A DNA stretch of 64,000 nucleotides from Saprospiraceae bacterium (GTDB lineage Bacteria; Bacteroidota; Bacteroidia; Chitinophagales; Saprospiraceae). The stretch spans positions 110,736 to 174,735 of the forward strand of contig JADKCF010000007.1 in the NCBI GenBank assembly GCA_016714765.1. The letters run 5' to 3'. The notes beneath the pieces were generated by a model, which saw only the letters and a list, made by a program, of their open reading frames with translations, was not told the origin of the DNA and did no database searches. Position 1 is the stretch's first letter. Every line of letters begins with the position of its first letter. The position numbers and the translations under genes are program-made. This document shows positions 49,320-59,500 of the stretch, in pieces.

Positions 49320-51248
49320 TCACCTGATCACAGTCACATCTCCTTTGACAGTCTGCTCAAATCCGTCAATGTATCTGATCCCTGCGTACCATGTATATAC
49401 TCCATTTACAGCAAGTTGTCCATTGACACTTCCATCCCAACCATAAGCCTCGTCATTCAATTCGAATGCACCCCCGTCAAAAACGAGATTGCCCCACCGG
49501 TCGTACACTCTCATAAACAAACCATCAGAACCTGTTTCATTGCCTGATAGAAAAAACTTATCATTGATGCCGTCCCCGTTACCAGAAATGATGTTTGGAA
49601 AATAAACTGCTCTGTCTTTCTTTACTCTTATAAATACACTATCCCTCACAATACATCCCGCTGCATTGGTCATACTAATCAAAAAGTACCCATCATTAAG
49701 AGGCTGAACACGGACATTCTGGCAGGTCGGGCATTCAGGTTTTGGGTTTGCAAATGTGTACCACAAAAAGTTAATATCATTATCCACATTCTCAAAATCA
49801 GCTGTTATGTCCACCACATTTCCAAGGTCAATAAAAATTGTATCTTCCTTGATATTCACAGTAAGCAAACTGTTGTCGACCTTTATAGTGACTTGCTTTC
49901 TATCACACAATGAACTGGCATTCAATATGTAAGACCCTGGAGAAGGAAGCCATTTCGATGCTCTGGTATCCCCATCAGACCACAAATACGTCAGCCCATG
50001 CAATGATGCATCTACATACACCGAATCACCGGGACAAGTTTTGTAATAGTCAGTCAGAAAACTTATATCCAGTGGTTTGACCAATAAATCTGTACTGTCT
50101 TTTTCAATAAACGTAGCCGGATTGTCTGAAAAAGCAAAAGATCCCAATGCAGGTGGCAATCCTGAAAGGATAGCTTGATTCCTGTAAAGGCCCAAACCAT
50201 TCTCACCAATTTCCACCAGCACTTTTATCGTATCAATACCTGCAGGAATAGTCATATTTTCAATGGAGATCAAATGACCATTCAACTCTACTATACCTCC
50301 GAAAGGATTATAAATGATCTTTTTTGCTATCAGATCTGTTGGCATGGTATCATGCAGGTGGATACCGCTACGGGTAGTCCCAGAGCCATTGCTTACAATA
50401 AATGAATAAATCACCTCAGTACAGGGATGTGCAACTTCAGGCTCAACTACTTTTTGCATCTCCAGAGTATAGGGACATGCACATCCATCTTGCCCGGAAG
50501 ATAGTGGTCCTTGTGCCAACAATGAAATTTCTCCTGTTGTTTTATTAATGGAAACGAACTTATCCTGATCAAAATTCCCGTAAGTGCCATACCCATACAG
50601 ATTGCCAAATGAATCGAAAAATAAAGCTCCCAGCTGATCTACCTGAGGTTGACGCAAGAAGTTGGTGTTTACTGCACCTGTTTCAGGATTGACAATAACA
50701 ATTCTTTTGTTTCGCAAGTCATGACCATACATGATACCTGTAAAAGGATCAAAAGCAATATCGACAATGCCTACGGTATTGTCCTGCATAGGCACAAAAG
50801 TACACTGGAAAAGTGGGTCTTCCAGATCTACTTTGATGATTTGAGCCGTAGTGCCTCCTAGTCCTATCAATAGTAAATATCTCCCATCAGGCGTCACATC
50901 ACCAGCGTAATAAAGAGGAGCAGGAGGGATATCTTTAGGCAAACCCAAATCCAGTGCTAATCCATCACTCCCTATTTTGCGCAATCTGGCACTATTGGGA
51001 TCCATTCCGTAGATAAAATTATCAGTAATACGGTATCCCATTGCATTGAGCACTAAACCGATTGAGGATGAAATGGTATCCAGATAAACCTGTTGTCCAT
51101 CCGTCGAAATCTTTACTTCATAGAGGCCTGAACTATTACTTCCACCCTTAGTAAGACTAAGATAGTACTGTCCTTTGCAAGTAAATGGCTGTTGTCCATA
51201 AACACCGTAAGACCACAGAAGGAGAATTATAAAAATTTGTGACTTCAA
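49320..51248 (-). CDS. T9SS type-B (gliding-motility-type) sorting-domain protein
   Basis: 642 aa. Signal peptide MKSQIFIILLLWSYGVYG. The N-terminal ~250 aa is a propeller-like region (PFTGIMYGHDLRNKRIVIV; FDSFGNLYGYGTYG) of DUF6923 look. A DUF11-like repeat follows (CTEVIYSFIVSNGSGTTRS ... HDTMPTDLIAKK), then one or two short beta domains (SYILNASSLCDRKQVTIKVD; FLISMTNAAGCIVRDSVFI). The C-terminal 90 residues carry the CHU_C/gliding-motility sorting domain: VYFPNIISGNGDGINDKFFL, RVYDRWGNLVFDGG, GWDGSVNG and GVYTWYAGI. It is exported by T9SS. Role likely surface adhesion. Intact. Confidence 0.9.
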   Translation of the reverse strand: MKSQIFIILLLWSYGVYGQQPFTCKGQYYLSLTKGGSNSSGLYEVKISTDGQQVYLDTISSSIGLVLNAMGYRITDNFIYGMDPNSARLRKIGSDGLALDLGLPKDIPPAPLYYAGDVTPDGRYLLLIGLGGTTAQIIKVDLEDPLFQCTFVPMQDNTVGIVDIAFDPFTGIMYGHDLRNKRIVIVNPETGAVNTNFLRQPQVDQLGALFFDSFGNLYGYGTYGNFDQDKFVSINKTTGEISLLAQGPLSSGQDGCACPYTLEMQKVVEPEVAHPCTEVIYSFIVSNGSGTTRSGIHLHDTMPTDLIAKKIIYNPFGGIVELNGHLISIENMTIPAGIDTIKVLVEIGENGLGLYRNQAILSGLPPALGSFAFSDNPATFIEKDSTDLLVKPLDISFLTDYYKTCPGDSVYVDASLHGLTYLWSDGDTRASKWLPSPGSYILNASSLCDRKQVTIKVDNSLLTVNIKEDTIFIDLGNVVDITADFENVDNDINFLWYTFANPKPECPTCQNVRVQPLNDGYFLISMTNAAGCIVRDSVFIRVKKDRAVYFPNIISGNGDGINDKFFLSGNETGSDGLFMRVYDRWGNLVFDGGAFELNDEAYGWDGSVNGQLAVNGVYTWYAGIRYIDGFEQTVKGDVTVIR

Positions 51249-51436
51249 TTTTGATAGAAATATGAAGCTAAGATAGATATTATTTCGAAGGTCCTATGCT
51301 CTTTTCCAATAAATTTAAATTAGAATAAAGGTATTATACTGACATTATGAGAGCCAAACCAAAGTATTCTGTCAATTTGTCCTGCTTTATAGTGATGGTA
51401 CCATTTTTGACCATTAAAATATTTTAAAATAATTAA

Positions 51437-51444
51437 TATCTTTG
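51437..51444 (+). promoter_or_regulatory. Putative -7 box of secA
   Basis: TATCTTTG (TAnnTTTG) lies 55 bases before the secA ATG at 51499. Confidence 0.5.
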
Positions 51445-51498
51445 CAGCAAATTGGCAGCAATATTTAAAACTCATTTTAATATAAAAATATACCATAC

Positions 51499-54400
51499 AT
51501 GTTCAATTTTTTCAAAAATATTTTCGGTAACAAACATGAGAAGGATGTTAAAGGCTACTCGGAAATAGTCAATAAGACAAATGCCTACTTTCAGGAATAT
51601 CAATATCTGACAAACGACCAGCTTAGAAATAAGACAATTGAGTTCAGATCCAGGATTTCTGAAAGTCTGATGGATATCGATAGTGATATTACAGCGCTCA
51701 CCGAAAAAGCGAATCAGGAATCCGATTTCATTCGTAAAGAGGAGTTGTATAATGAAATCGACACTATCAAAAAGGAACGAAACAAGTATCTTGAAAATGC
51801 ACTGAAACAGATATTGCCTGAAGCATTTGCAGTAGTCAAAGAAACATCACGAAGATTTAAAGACAACCCTACCTTAGAAGTATTTGCAACTGAGCATGAT
51901 CGCAATCTGGCTGTATCCAAAGAATATGTAATGATAGATGGGGATAAAGCCATCTGGAAAAATACTTGGAAAGCAGCAGGAGGTGATGTGACCTGGAATA
52001 TGTTACATTATGATGTACAGCTTATAGGAGGAATGGTGTTGCATGAAGGTAAGATAGCAGAGATGGCTACCGGGGAAGGAAAAACATTGGTAGCTACGTT
52101 GCCAGCTTATCTCAACGGGTTGTCAGGAGAAGGAGTACATGTCATCACAGTCAATGATTATCTTGCCAAAAGAGACAGCGAATGGATCGGTCCTATATTG
52201 CAGTTTTTGATGCTTACTATCGATTGTATAGACAAATATAAGCCCCACTCCCCTGAAAGAATAGCTGCATACAGATGCGACATCACTTATGGAACCAATA
52301 ACGAATTTGGTTTCGATTACCTGAGGGATAATAGGGTGAGGGATAAGGACGAATTAGTGCAAAGAAAGCATCACTATGCTATGGTGGATGAGGTAGACTC
52401 CGTCTTGGTAGATGATGCCCGAACACCTCTGATCATTTCAGGTCCGGTACCTCAAGGTCTGGAAGAGCAGGAGTACATCGAGTTAAACCCAAAGATTGAG
52501 CGGTTATTTAATGTTCAGCGACAAATGGCGACAGAGTTTTTGGCTGAGGCTAGAAAACTTATCAAAGATGGCAATACCGGGCATAACGAGGGAGAAGGAG
52601 GGCTGTCATTATTCAGGGTCCACAGAGCACTACCTAAATACAGGCCACTCATCAAGTTTCTCAGTGAGGACGGTGTAAAAGTGATTCTTCAAAAGACTGA
52701 AAATTTCTATATGCAGGAGCAAAGTAAAAATATGCACCTGGCTGATGCCCCTCTTTACTTTACTATCGACGAAAAAAACAGATCCGTAGACTTGACTGAT
52801 AAGGGTATCGAATATCTTTCCAAAGGTGAAAACGACCCTAATTTCTTTATCTTACCCGACATCACCCAACAAATTCAGGAGCTTACATCCAGAGAATCAA
52901 ATGAAAGTATAAAGCTGACGGAAGAAAAAGAAACACTTATTCAAGACTATGCAGTAAAGTCGAGAAGACTACATGCAACAAGTCAATTGCTCAAAGCTTA
53001 TACCCTATTTGATAAAGATCAAGAATATGTGGTCATCAATGAAGAAGTAAAAATAGTTGATGAGCAAACAGGTCGTATGATGGAAGGCCGAAGGTATTCT
53101 GATGGCTTACATCAGGCACTGGAGGCTAAGGAAGGTGTCAAAATAGGCGACATAACACAAACATATGCCACCATTACACTCCAGAATTATTTCAGAATGT
53201 ATCATAAGCTTTCGGGGATGACCGGTACTGCAGAAACCGAAGCCGGAGAATTTTGGGAAATCTATAAACTGGATGTAGTCGTCATACCTACCAACAAACC
53301 TATTGTCAGAAATGACATGGATGATATGGTTTTTAAAACCAGTCGTGAAAAATTCAATGCAGTCATTGACGAAATCGGAAAACTTACTTCATTGGGCAGG
53401 CCGGTATTGGTTGGAACCACGTCAGTAGAAATTTCAGAACTGCTCAGTAGAATGCTCAACCTTCGTGGTATCAAGCACAACGTCCTGAATGCCAAACAAC
53501 ATCAACGTGAAGCAGAAATAGTTGCAGAAGCCGGTAAATCAAGTGCTGTAACTATCGCCACCAATATGGCAGGTCGTGGTACAGACATAAAAATCAATGA
53601 CGAAGTAAAAAGAGCAGGGGGACTTGCTATTATTGCTACAGAAAGACATGATTCAAGAAGGGTGGACAGACAGCTGCGTGGTAGAGCAGGAAGACAAGGT
53701 GATCCAGGAACCTCTCAGTTTTACGTATCCCTCGAAGACAACCTGATGCGCCTTTTCCAATCTGAAAGGATTGCTGGTATTATGGATAAAATGGGACATA
53801 AAGAAGGAGAAGTTATCCAACACAGCATGGTCACAAAATCTATAGAAAGGGCCCAGAAAAAAGTAGAAGAGAACAATTTTGGTATTCGTAAAAGATTGCT
53901 CGATTATGATGACGTGATGAATATCCAAAGAGAAGCAATCTACAAAAAGAGAGATAATGCGCTTGAAGGTGAAAGACTAGAAGTAGATATTCACAGCATG
54001 ATAGTGGGTTCGGTAGAGCACATCGTAAGTATCAATAAAAACAGAGGCCAATTTGAATCCTTTAGATTTGATTGCCTCACTTCATTAAGCATCGATCCGG
54101 AAATTGATGAGGATACATTTAAAAACACTTCTGTAGACGACCTCATAGATCAGACACTTGAAGCTGTAATGGCGCATTACAGATACAAATCGGACCAAAT
54201 CACAAATTTGCTGATGCCTACGATCAGACAGGTTTATGAAAATGAAGGACATAGATACCGCAGAATAGCTATACCATTTACAGATGGGCGAACAAATCCA
54301 CTCCCTATTGCTGCAGACCTTAAAACTGCCATAGAAAGCAATGGAGCTTCTATCATGAGAGATATCGAAAAGACCATCACGCTTGCTATCCTGGATGATC

Positions 54401-54792
54401 ACTGGAAGGAGCATCTTAGAAATATGGATGAACTCAAAGACTCTGTTCAGGCAGCCTCATTTGAACAAAAAGACCCTCTTGTAAAGTATAAAATAGAAGC
54501 ATATAATCTTTTTGAAGATCTGATCAATAAAATCAACCGGGATGTAACCGCATATTTATTCAATGGCAAATTGTTGATTCAGCAGGATGTAAAAGAAGCT
54601 AAGGTGCAAAAAACTGATCTTACAAAAGTCAGAACCAGCAGAGAGGAAGAAGCCATCAGAGAAGCAGCTGAAAGTGTCTCTAAAAAGGCTGAAAAACCAG
54701 AGACCTTCCGCCGTGTAGAAGAAAAAGTCGGTCGAAATGATCTTTGTCCTTGTGGTAGTGGTAAAAAATACAAGCATTGTCACGGTAGATAA
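51499..54792 (+). CDS. secA: Preprotein translocase ATPase SecA
   Basis: 1097 aa, complete. Walker A GEGKTLVATLPAYL, VNDYLAKRDSEW, Walker B DEVDS (MVDEVDSVLVDDARTPLIIS), motif III, and TNMAGRGTDIKI followed by RQLRGRAGRQGDPG. The C-terminal zinc motif CPCGSGKKYKHCHGR binds SecB or lipids. Longer than E. coli SecA (901), as in other Bacteroidota, with insertions near residues 60-100 and 340-470. It drives Sec export through SecYEG and is therefore needed for all T9SS substrates, whose first step is Sec. Heads a secA-ribD-nth run. Intact across 3.3 kb. Confidence 0.98.
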   Translation: MFNFFKNIFGNKHEKDVKGYSEIVNKTNAYFQEYQYLTNDQLRNKTIEFRSRISESLMDIDSDITALTEKANQESDFIRKEELYNEIDTIKKERNKYLENALKQILPEAFAVVKETSRRFKDNPTLEVFATEHDRNLAVSKEYVMIDGDKAIWKNTWKAAGGDVTWNMLHYDVQLIGGMVLHEGKIAEMATGEGKTLVATLPAYLNGLSGEGVHVITVNDYLAKRDSEWIGPILQFLMLTIDCIDKYKPHSPERIAAYRCDITYGTNNEFGFDYLRDNRVRDKDELVQRKHHYAMVDEVDSVLVDDARTPLIISGPVPQGLEEQEYIELNPKIERLFNVQRQMATEFLAEARKLIKDGNTGHNEGEGGLSLFRVHRALPKYRPLIKFLSEDGVKVILQKTENFYMQEQSKNMHLADAPLYFTIDEKNRSVDLTDKGIEYLSKGENDPNFFILPDITQQIQELTSRESNESIKLTEEKETLIQDYAVKSRRLHATSQLLKAYTLFDKDQEYVVINEEVKIVDEQTGRMMEGRRYSDGLHQALEAKEGVKIGDITQTYATITLQNYFRMYHKLSGMTGTAETEAGEFWEIYKLDVVVIPTNKPIVRNDMDDMVFKTSREKFNAVIDEIGKLTSLGRPVLVGTTSVEISELLSRMLNLRGIKHNVLNAKQHQREAEIVAEAGKSSAVTIATNMAGRGTDIKINDEVKRAGGLAIIATERHDSRRVDRQLRGRAGRQGDPGTSQFYVSLEDNLMRLFQSERIAGIMDKMGHKEGEVIQHSMVTKSIERAQKKVEENNFGIRKRLLDYDDVMNIQREAIYKKRDNALEGERLEVDIHSMIVGSVEHIVSINKNRGQFESFRFDCLTSLSIDPEIDEDTFKNTSVDDLIDQTLEAVMAHYRYKSDQITNLLMPTIRQVYENEGHRYRRIAIPFTDGRTNPLPIAADLKTAIESNGASIMRDIEKTITLAILDDHWKEHLRNMDELKDSVQAASFEQKDPLVKYKIEAYNLFEDLINKINRDVTAYLFNGKLLIQQDVKEAKVQKTDLTKVRTSREEEAIREAAESVSKKAEKPETFRRVEEKVGRNDLCPCGSGKKYKHCHGR

Positions 54793-54825
54793 TCGAAAGC
54801 GAACAGCGATAGAACACTTTAAAGA

Positions 54826-55890
54826 ATGACCAAAATACAAGCATCTGATAGGATTTATATGCAAAGATGTTTGGATTTGGCCATACAAGCCGGTAAAAAC
54901 ACTTTGTCGAACCCTATGGTTGGTGCGATACTTGTTTATAATAATAAAATTATTGGTGAGGGGTTTCATGCTGCTTTCGGGCAACAGCATGCTGAAGTAA
55001 ATGCGCTGAAAAGTGTGAGTGCCTTTCATCAAAAAAATATTAATTTATCTACTTTATATGTCTCTCTTGAGCCTTGCTCACATTTTGGAAAAACACCACC
55101 ATGTGTCCACAAAATTATAGAAAGTGGTATCCGAAAAGTAATTATAGGTTGTACTGACCCTAATCCTTTGGTAAGTGGTGCTGGTATTCAATATCTAAGA
55201 AATAATGGTGTAGAAGTAATATGTCCGGTGCTCGAGACAGAAAGCCAACAACTCATCTCAAAATTTAAAGCAAATCTCAAAGGACTACCATATATCATCC
55301 TAAAATGGGCACAATCTGCTGATGGATTTATCTCCAAAAAAGGAGAAAAGACATGGCTGACGAATGATATGACAGGGATACTGACGCACAAATGGAGGAG
55401 TGAATGTGACGCCATTCTTGTGGGAAAAAATACAGCCATCATAGATAATCCGGCCTTAAATGTGAGGCATTATTATCCTGGACCTGACCCCATCAGAATA
55501 CTTCTGGACACAAAATTGCAATCTCCACAAAATTTAAAAATCTATCATCCTGGCCAAGCTACCTGGATTATTCATTCCACAGGAGAAAATAAGCCTCCGC
55601 TCCAGGAATTACAATTTTTAAATGTCAATAACACCAGGGATCTGAAGGAGATATTATCAATGATATACAAAAAAGGGGTCTTTTGTTTATTAGTAGAGGG
55701 TGGTTCAGAAGTTCTAAACTCATTTATAAAAGCAGGGCACTGGCATGAAGCAAGGGTGATAAGAACAGACAAAAAGCTTGAAGATGGGATACCTGCTCCA
55801 CAGGTAGAAGGTACTTTGAAAAGGAAAAAGATCTTAATAAATAATGAAATCTTGTATATTCAAAACCCTGATGATACCCAAACACAATGA
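54826..55890 (+). CDS. ribD: Bifunctional riboflavin deaminase/reductase RibD
   Basis: 354 aa. N-terminal zinc deaminase: SNPMVGAILVYNNKIIGEGF, HAEVNAL (His-Glu) and PCSHFGKTPPCVH (two zinc Cys). C-terminal NADPH reductase: LKWAQSADGFISKKGEKTW and LVEGGSEVLNSFI. It carries out the deamination and reduction steps of riboflavin synthesis. 33 bases after secA; overlaps nth by four bases (ATGA at 55887). Confidence 0.95.
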   Translation: MTKIQASDRIYMQRCLDLAIQAGKNTLSNPMVGAILVYNNKIIGEGFHAAFGQQHAEVNALKSVSAFHQKNINLSTLYVSLEPCSHFGKTPPCVHKIIESGIRKVIIGCTDPNPLVSGAGIQYLRNNGVEVICPVLETESQQLISKFKANLKGLPYIILKWAQSADGFISKKGEKTWLTNDMTGILTHKWRSECDAILVGKNTAIIDNPALNVRHYYPGPDPIRILLDTKLQSPQNLKIYHPGQATWIIHSTGENKPPLQELQFLNVNNTRDLKEILSMIYKKGVFCLLVEGGSEVLNSFIKAGHWHEARVIRTDKKLEDGIPAPQVEGTLKRKKILINNEILYIQNPDDTQTQ

Positions 55891-56519
55891 CAAAAAAAGA
55901 GAAAGCTAAATTTGTTTTGGGACAACTGGAGATGCTATACCCGACAACACCCATACCATTATCACATGAGGATCCTTATACCCTCTTGGTCGCTGTATTG
56001 CTTTCAGCCCAATGTACAGATGAACGTGTCAACAAGGTAACTCCAGGTCTTTTTGCTTTGGCCAACACACCTGAGGAAATGGCAAAACTGGAAGTGTCAG
56101 ATATTATGTCTATCATAAGACCCTGTGGTCTGGCGCCTAAAAAATCACAGGCGATTTCAGATCTCTCCAAAATACTGATCGCAAAGTACAAAGGTATGGT
56201 GCCTGAAAGTTTTGAGGAATTGGAAGAATTGCCTGGTGTAGGTCACAAGACCGCGTCTGTAGTCATGTCACAGGCATTTGGTATTCCTGCATTTCCTGTA
56301 GATACACACATACACAGACTTGCTCAAAGATGGGGGCTTACCAGTGGCAAAAATGTAAAACAAACCGAATCTGATCTGAAAAGTTTATTTCCAAAATCCA
56401 GCTGGAATAAACTACATCTACAAATCATCTTTTTTGGCAGGGAATATTGTCCCGCAAGAGGGCACGACATATCTAAATGTCCAATTTGCAGTAAAATCGG
56501 CGTTGATAAAAGCAAATGA
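55887..56519 (+). CDS. nth: Endonuclease III (Nth) with atypical Fe-S end
   Basis: 210 aa. The helix-hairpin-helix LPGVGHKTASVVMSQAFG with catalytic Lys and the D of FPVDTHIHRLAQRWGL are complete, so the glycosylase/AP-lyase on oxidised pyrimidines should be active. The end reads YCPARGHDISKCPICSK: only three Cys (C-x9-C-x2-C) against the classical C-x6-C-x2-C-x5-C, so a normal 4Fe-4S cluster is unlikely. Overlaps ribD by four bases. Confidence 0.92.
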   Translation: MTKKEKAKFVLGQLEMLYPTTPIPLSHEDPYTLLVAVLLSAQCTDERVNKVTPGLFALANTPEEMAKLEVSDIMSIIRPCGLAPKKSQAISDLSKILIAKYKGMVPESFEELEELPGVGHKTASVVMSQAFGIPAFPVDTHIHRLAQRWGLTSGKNVKQTESDLKSLFPKSSWNKLHLQIIFFGREYCPARGHDISKCPICSKIGVDKSK

Positions 56520-56547
56520 GGATGTTTTGATATTTCATAACATCCTC
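56518..56547. terminator. Hairpin between converging nth and the protease gene
   Basis: GAGGATGTT (56518-56526) pairs perfectly with AACATCCTC (56539-56547). No good T-run follows on either side, so it is only a possible terminator. It begins at the nth stop codon. Confidence 0.5.
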
Positions 56548-56571
56548 ATTCTGTGTATTACTATAATGGAC

Positions 56572-59500
56572 TTACTTCTGAATTATAATTTTTTTGGTTT
56601 TATTGCCGGAAGGTCCCACTATTTTTAGAAAATAAGAGCCTTCTACAGGGTGAAGTATTTCAATCTTTTTCGAATTTAGACCCTGACCATGGTCCGAAAC
56701 ATTTGTTCCTACTACCCTTCCCAGCATGTCCAACAACATAAATTGCAGGACTCCCTGATCTCTGTTATCAATTTCTATGTAAAAACTCCCAGAACTCGGA
56801 TTAGGGTAAATATTTACCTCACCAAAATCCTCATCCTTGGTTTTTGACACTATAATACTTAATGTTGCTTTTGTGGTGTCAGAGCCACATTCACTATGAG
56901 ATATCTGAGTGACTAAATACGTGCCTGAAGACGAATAGGTATGTACCGGATTAGGTATGCTGTCCGTAACACCATCTCCAAAAATCCATTCTATGTCGAC
57001 AGGGTTTTCACCTGTATATGTAAAGGAAACTAATCCGTTTGCAGATGTATGTGTGAAGCCTGAAAGCAATTTCTCTTTAACGATAACTGCACTCTCAAGT
57101 GTATCAGAGCCCAGGTGATTATAAGAAATCAATTGTACAAAATATGAACCTACTGAATCAAAGACAACTGATGGACGGTTTATATTATTATATGTAACAC
57201 CATTGATTGTCCATTTAATGCTGTCTGCATTGGAAGAGGTACTACTGAATAATACTGGTACTAGTTTACATGCTCCTGAAATTCCAAAAGAAGATATCGG
57301 ATAAGCATTTATTTCAAGCGTTTGGGAAGTGCTTGTGGAAAACCCACACTGATTATATGTTACTTGTGTGACTGAGTAATTTCCATTTTGTGGAGCTTCA
57401 AAATTAGTGTTACTTCCAGTCAAGACATATGTTTGCCCGTTACCAGAAATAATCCAGCGGACTGAGTCTATTGCTGCTGCGGTGTTGGTCAAATTAATTA
57501 TATTGTCGCTAACAGAAGTATTAAATCCCGTAGCTGGCATAGTCAATATTTGGATATAATCAGTTTTAGTGCTGGTTCCCTGGCCAACGTTATTGAAAAC
57601 GGTGAGCGTCACATCATAGATTCCAGGATTATTAAAGGTTACAACAGGATTCTTCTCCGTAGATGTAGATGGTACTCCACCCTCAAAAGACCACAAATAG
57701 GAGGTGGCTGAAGGCGATGATGCGTTATTAAAGGCAATAGTTCCGGGCGAACATCCGACTGTATTTACAGCAGAAAAACCGGCGTTGGGTGCAAGTTGGA
57801 CCTGTACATTTTGCTGAACTGATGTTGGTCCACAACTGTTATTTGCCGTTAATGAAACCAAATATGTCCCTTCTGCTGTGTAAACGTGGGTTGGATTAGC
57901 TTGTGTACTGGTTTGGCCATCGCCAAAATTCCATACTATGTTGCTACCGTTTAGCACATTTGAAGAGAAATAAACTGTGAGTCCATCATTTACATGTTGC
58001 AAGTTTAAAATTGGAGTCGCATTTACTGTTACAAAGTTTTGAAGAGTTGCCTGATTAGAACCATTGGCATTGGATACCAAAAGTGTAACATCATATGTTC
58101 CGGATTGATTAAAGAGTACAGTGGGATTCGCTTCCATAGAAGTTGCTGGTGTACCACCTTCGAAAGTCCAAAGATATGATGTCGGGTTATAAGTTGTTGT
58201 ATTTTGAAAAGTCACCGATTGTCCCGAACAAATAGTGCTATTGCTTGCTGAAAAACCAGCAACAGGCGGTAGAGCTATGGTTACTGTTTGCTGTGTGACG
58301 TTGGTCCCGCAATCATTAATAGCTGACATTGAAACAGTGTAAACACCATTATTTAAATATGTGTGGGTAGGATTCTGGAGAGTACTTGTATTTCCATCTC
58401 CAAAATTCCAAATGTAAGACGTTGCATTTTGAGATGCGTTGTTAAAAGACACAATGGCTCCATTGGCAGTATATGTAAATGAGGGGACAGTCACAGGTGC
58501 CACTGATATAAAGTCGTTTTTAATTTCTGTATCCTGTCCTTGCGGATTAGTCACTTTCAGCGAAACGCTAAATTCACCTGGATTGCTATATACAACCTGA
58601 GGATTCTGAAGCGTAGATGTCGAAGGATTACCACCTGTAAATGTCCATAAATAGCCTACGCTATTGGATGAAGACAAACTGGTAAAGTTGACGGTCAAAG
58701 GTTGACATCCTGCCACTACATTGGAAGAAAACATAGCTGTGGGAGGTGTAGCAATAGTGACTTGTCTTATTTTTATATCGTTTCCACAATCATTATTGAC
58801 AGTCAATTTCACATTATACACACCATCATTCTGAAAAGTATGAATAGGGTTTGGTTCATAGCTAAACTGGTTATCACCAAAGTCCCAGATGTAAGAAAAT
58901 GCGTCATTTCCTGTAAAGGAAAAAGTTGCTGTATTACCTGCCACTGTAAACGAAAAATTTGAGTTCGGAAAATCCTGAACCGTCACCACATCCGGATAAA
59001 ATATCTGATCTGTTCCAAAAGTATTGTTGACTACCAAAGTCGCTCCATATGTACCGGGTTGGTTATAAAGGACAACCGGATTGGCAGCGGTGGAGGTCGA
59101 AGGAGTACCTCCTGGAAATGACCAGGATCTGGATACAACATTGGAGGATAAATCTGTATATGATACCTGCGCGGTTACACAAAAACTATTAATGTCGTAA
59201 GTGAAATCAGCAATAGGTGGCTGACCACTCCCTACGCAATTTCCCAGGCAACCTGCACCAGAATATTCTGTTTGAATGGCTGATATAGAGGCAGCTGACC
59301 ATGTTGTTGCAGAGTTGACTGAAGGTGCCATTATAGTATTACTTCCTGAAGCATCATGATCTGCATTAAAGTTGTGGCCTATCTCATGAGCTGTCATCAC
59401 TCTCAGTGATGTAGGACTACCCGTCCAATCCTGTAATACATGGTATTTAAAATTAGTACATAATACACCCAACCAGGCTATCCCTACAGTAGGGCCGTCT

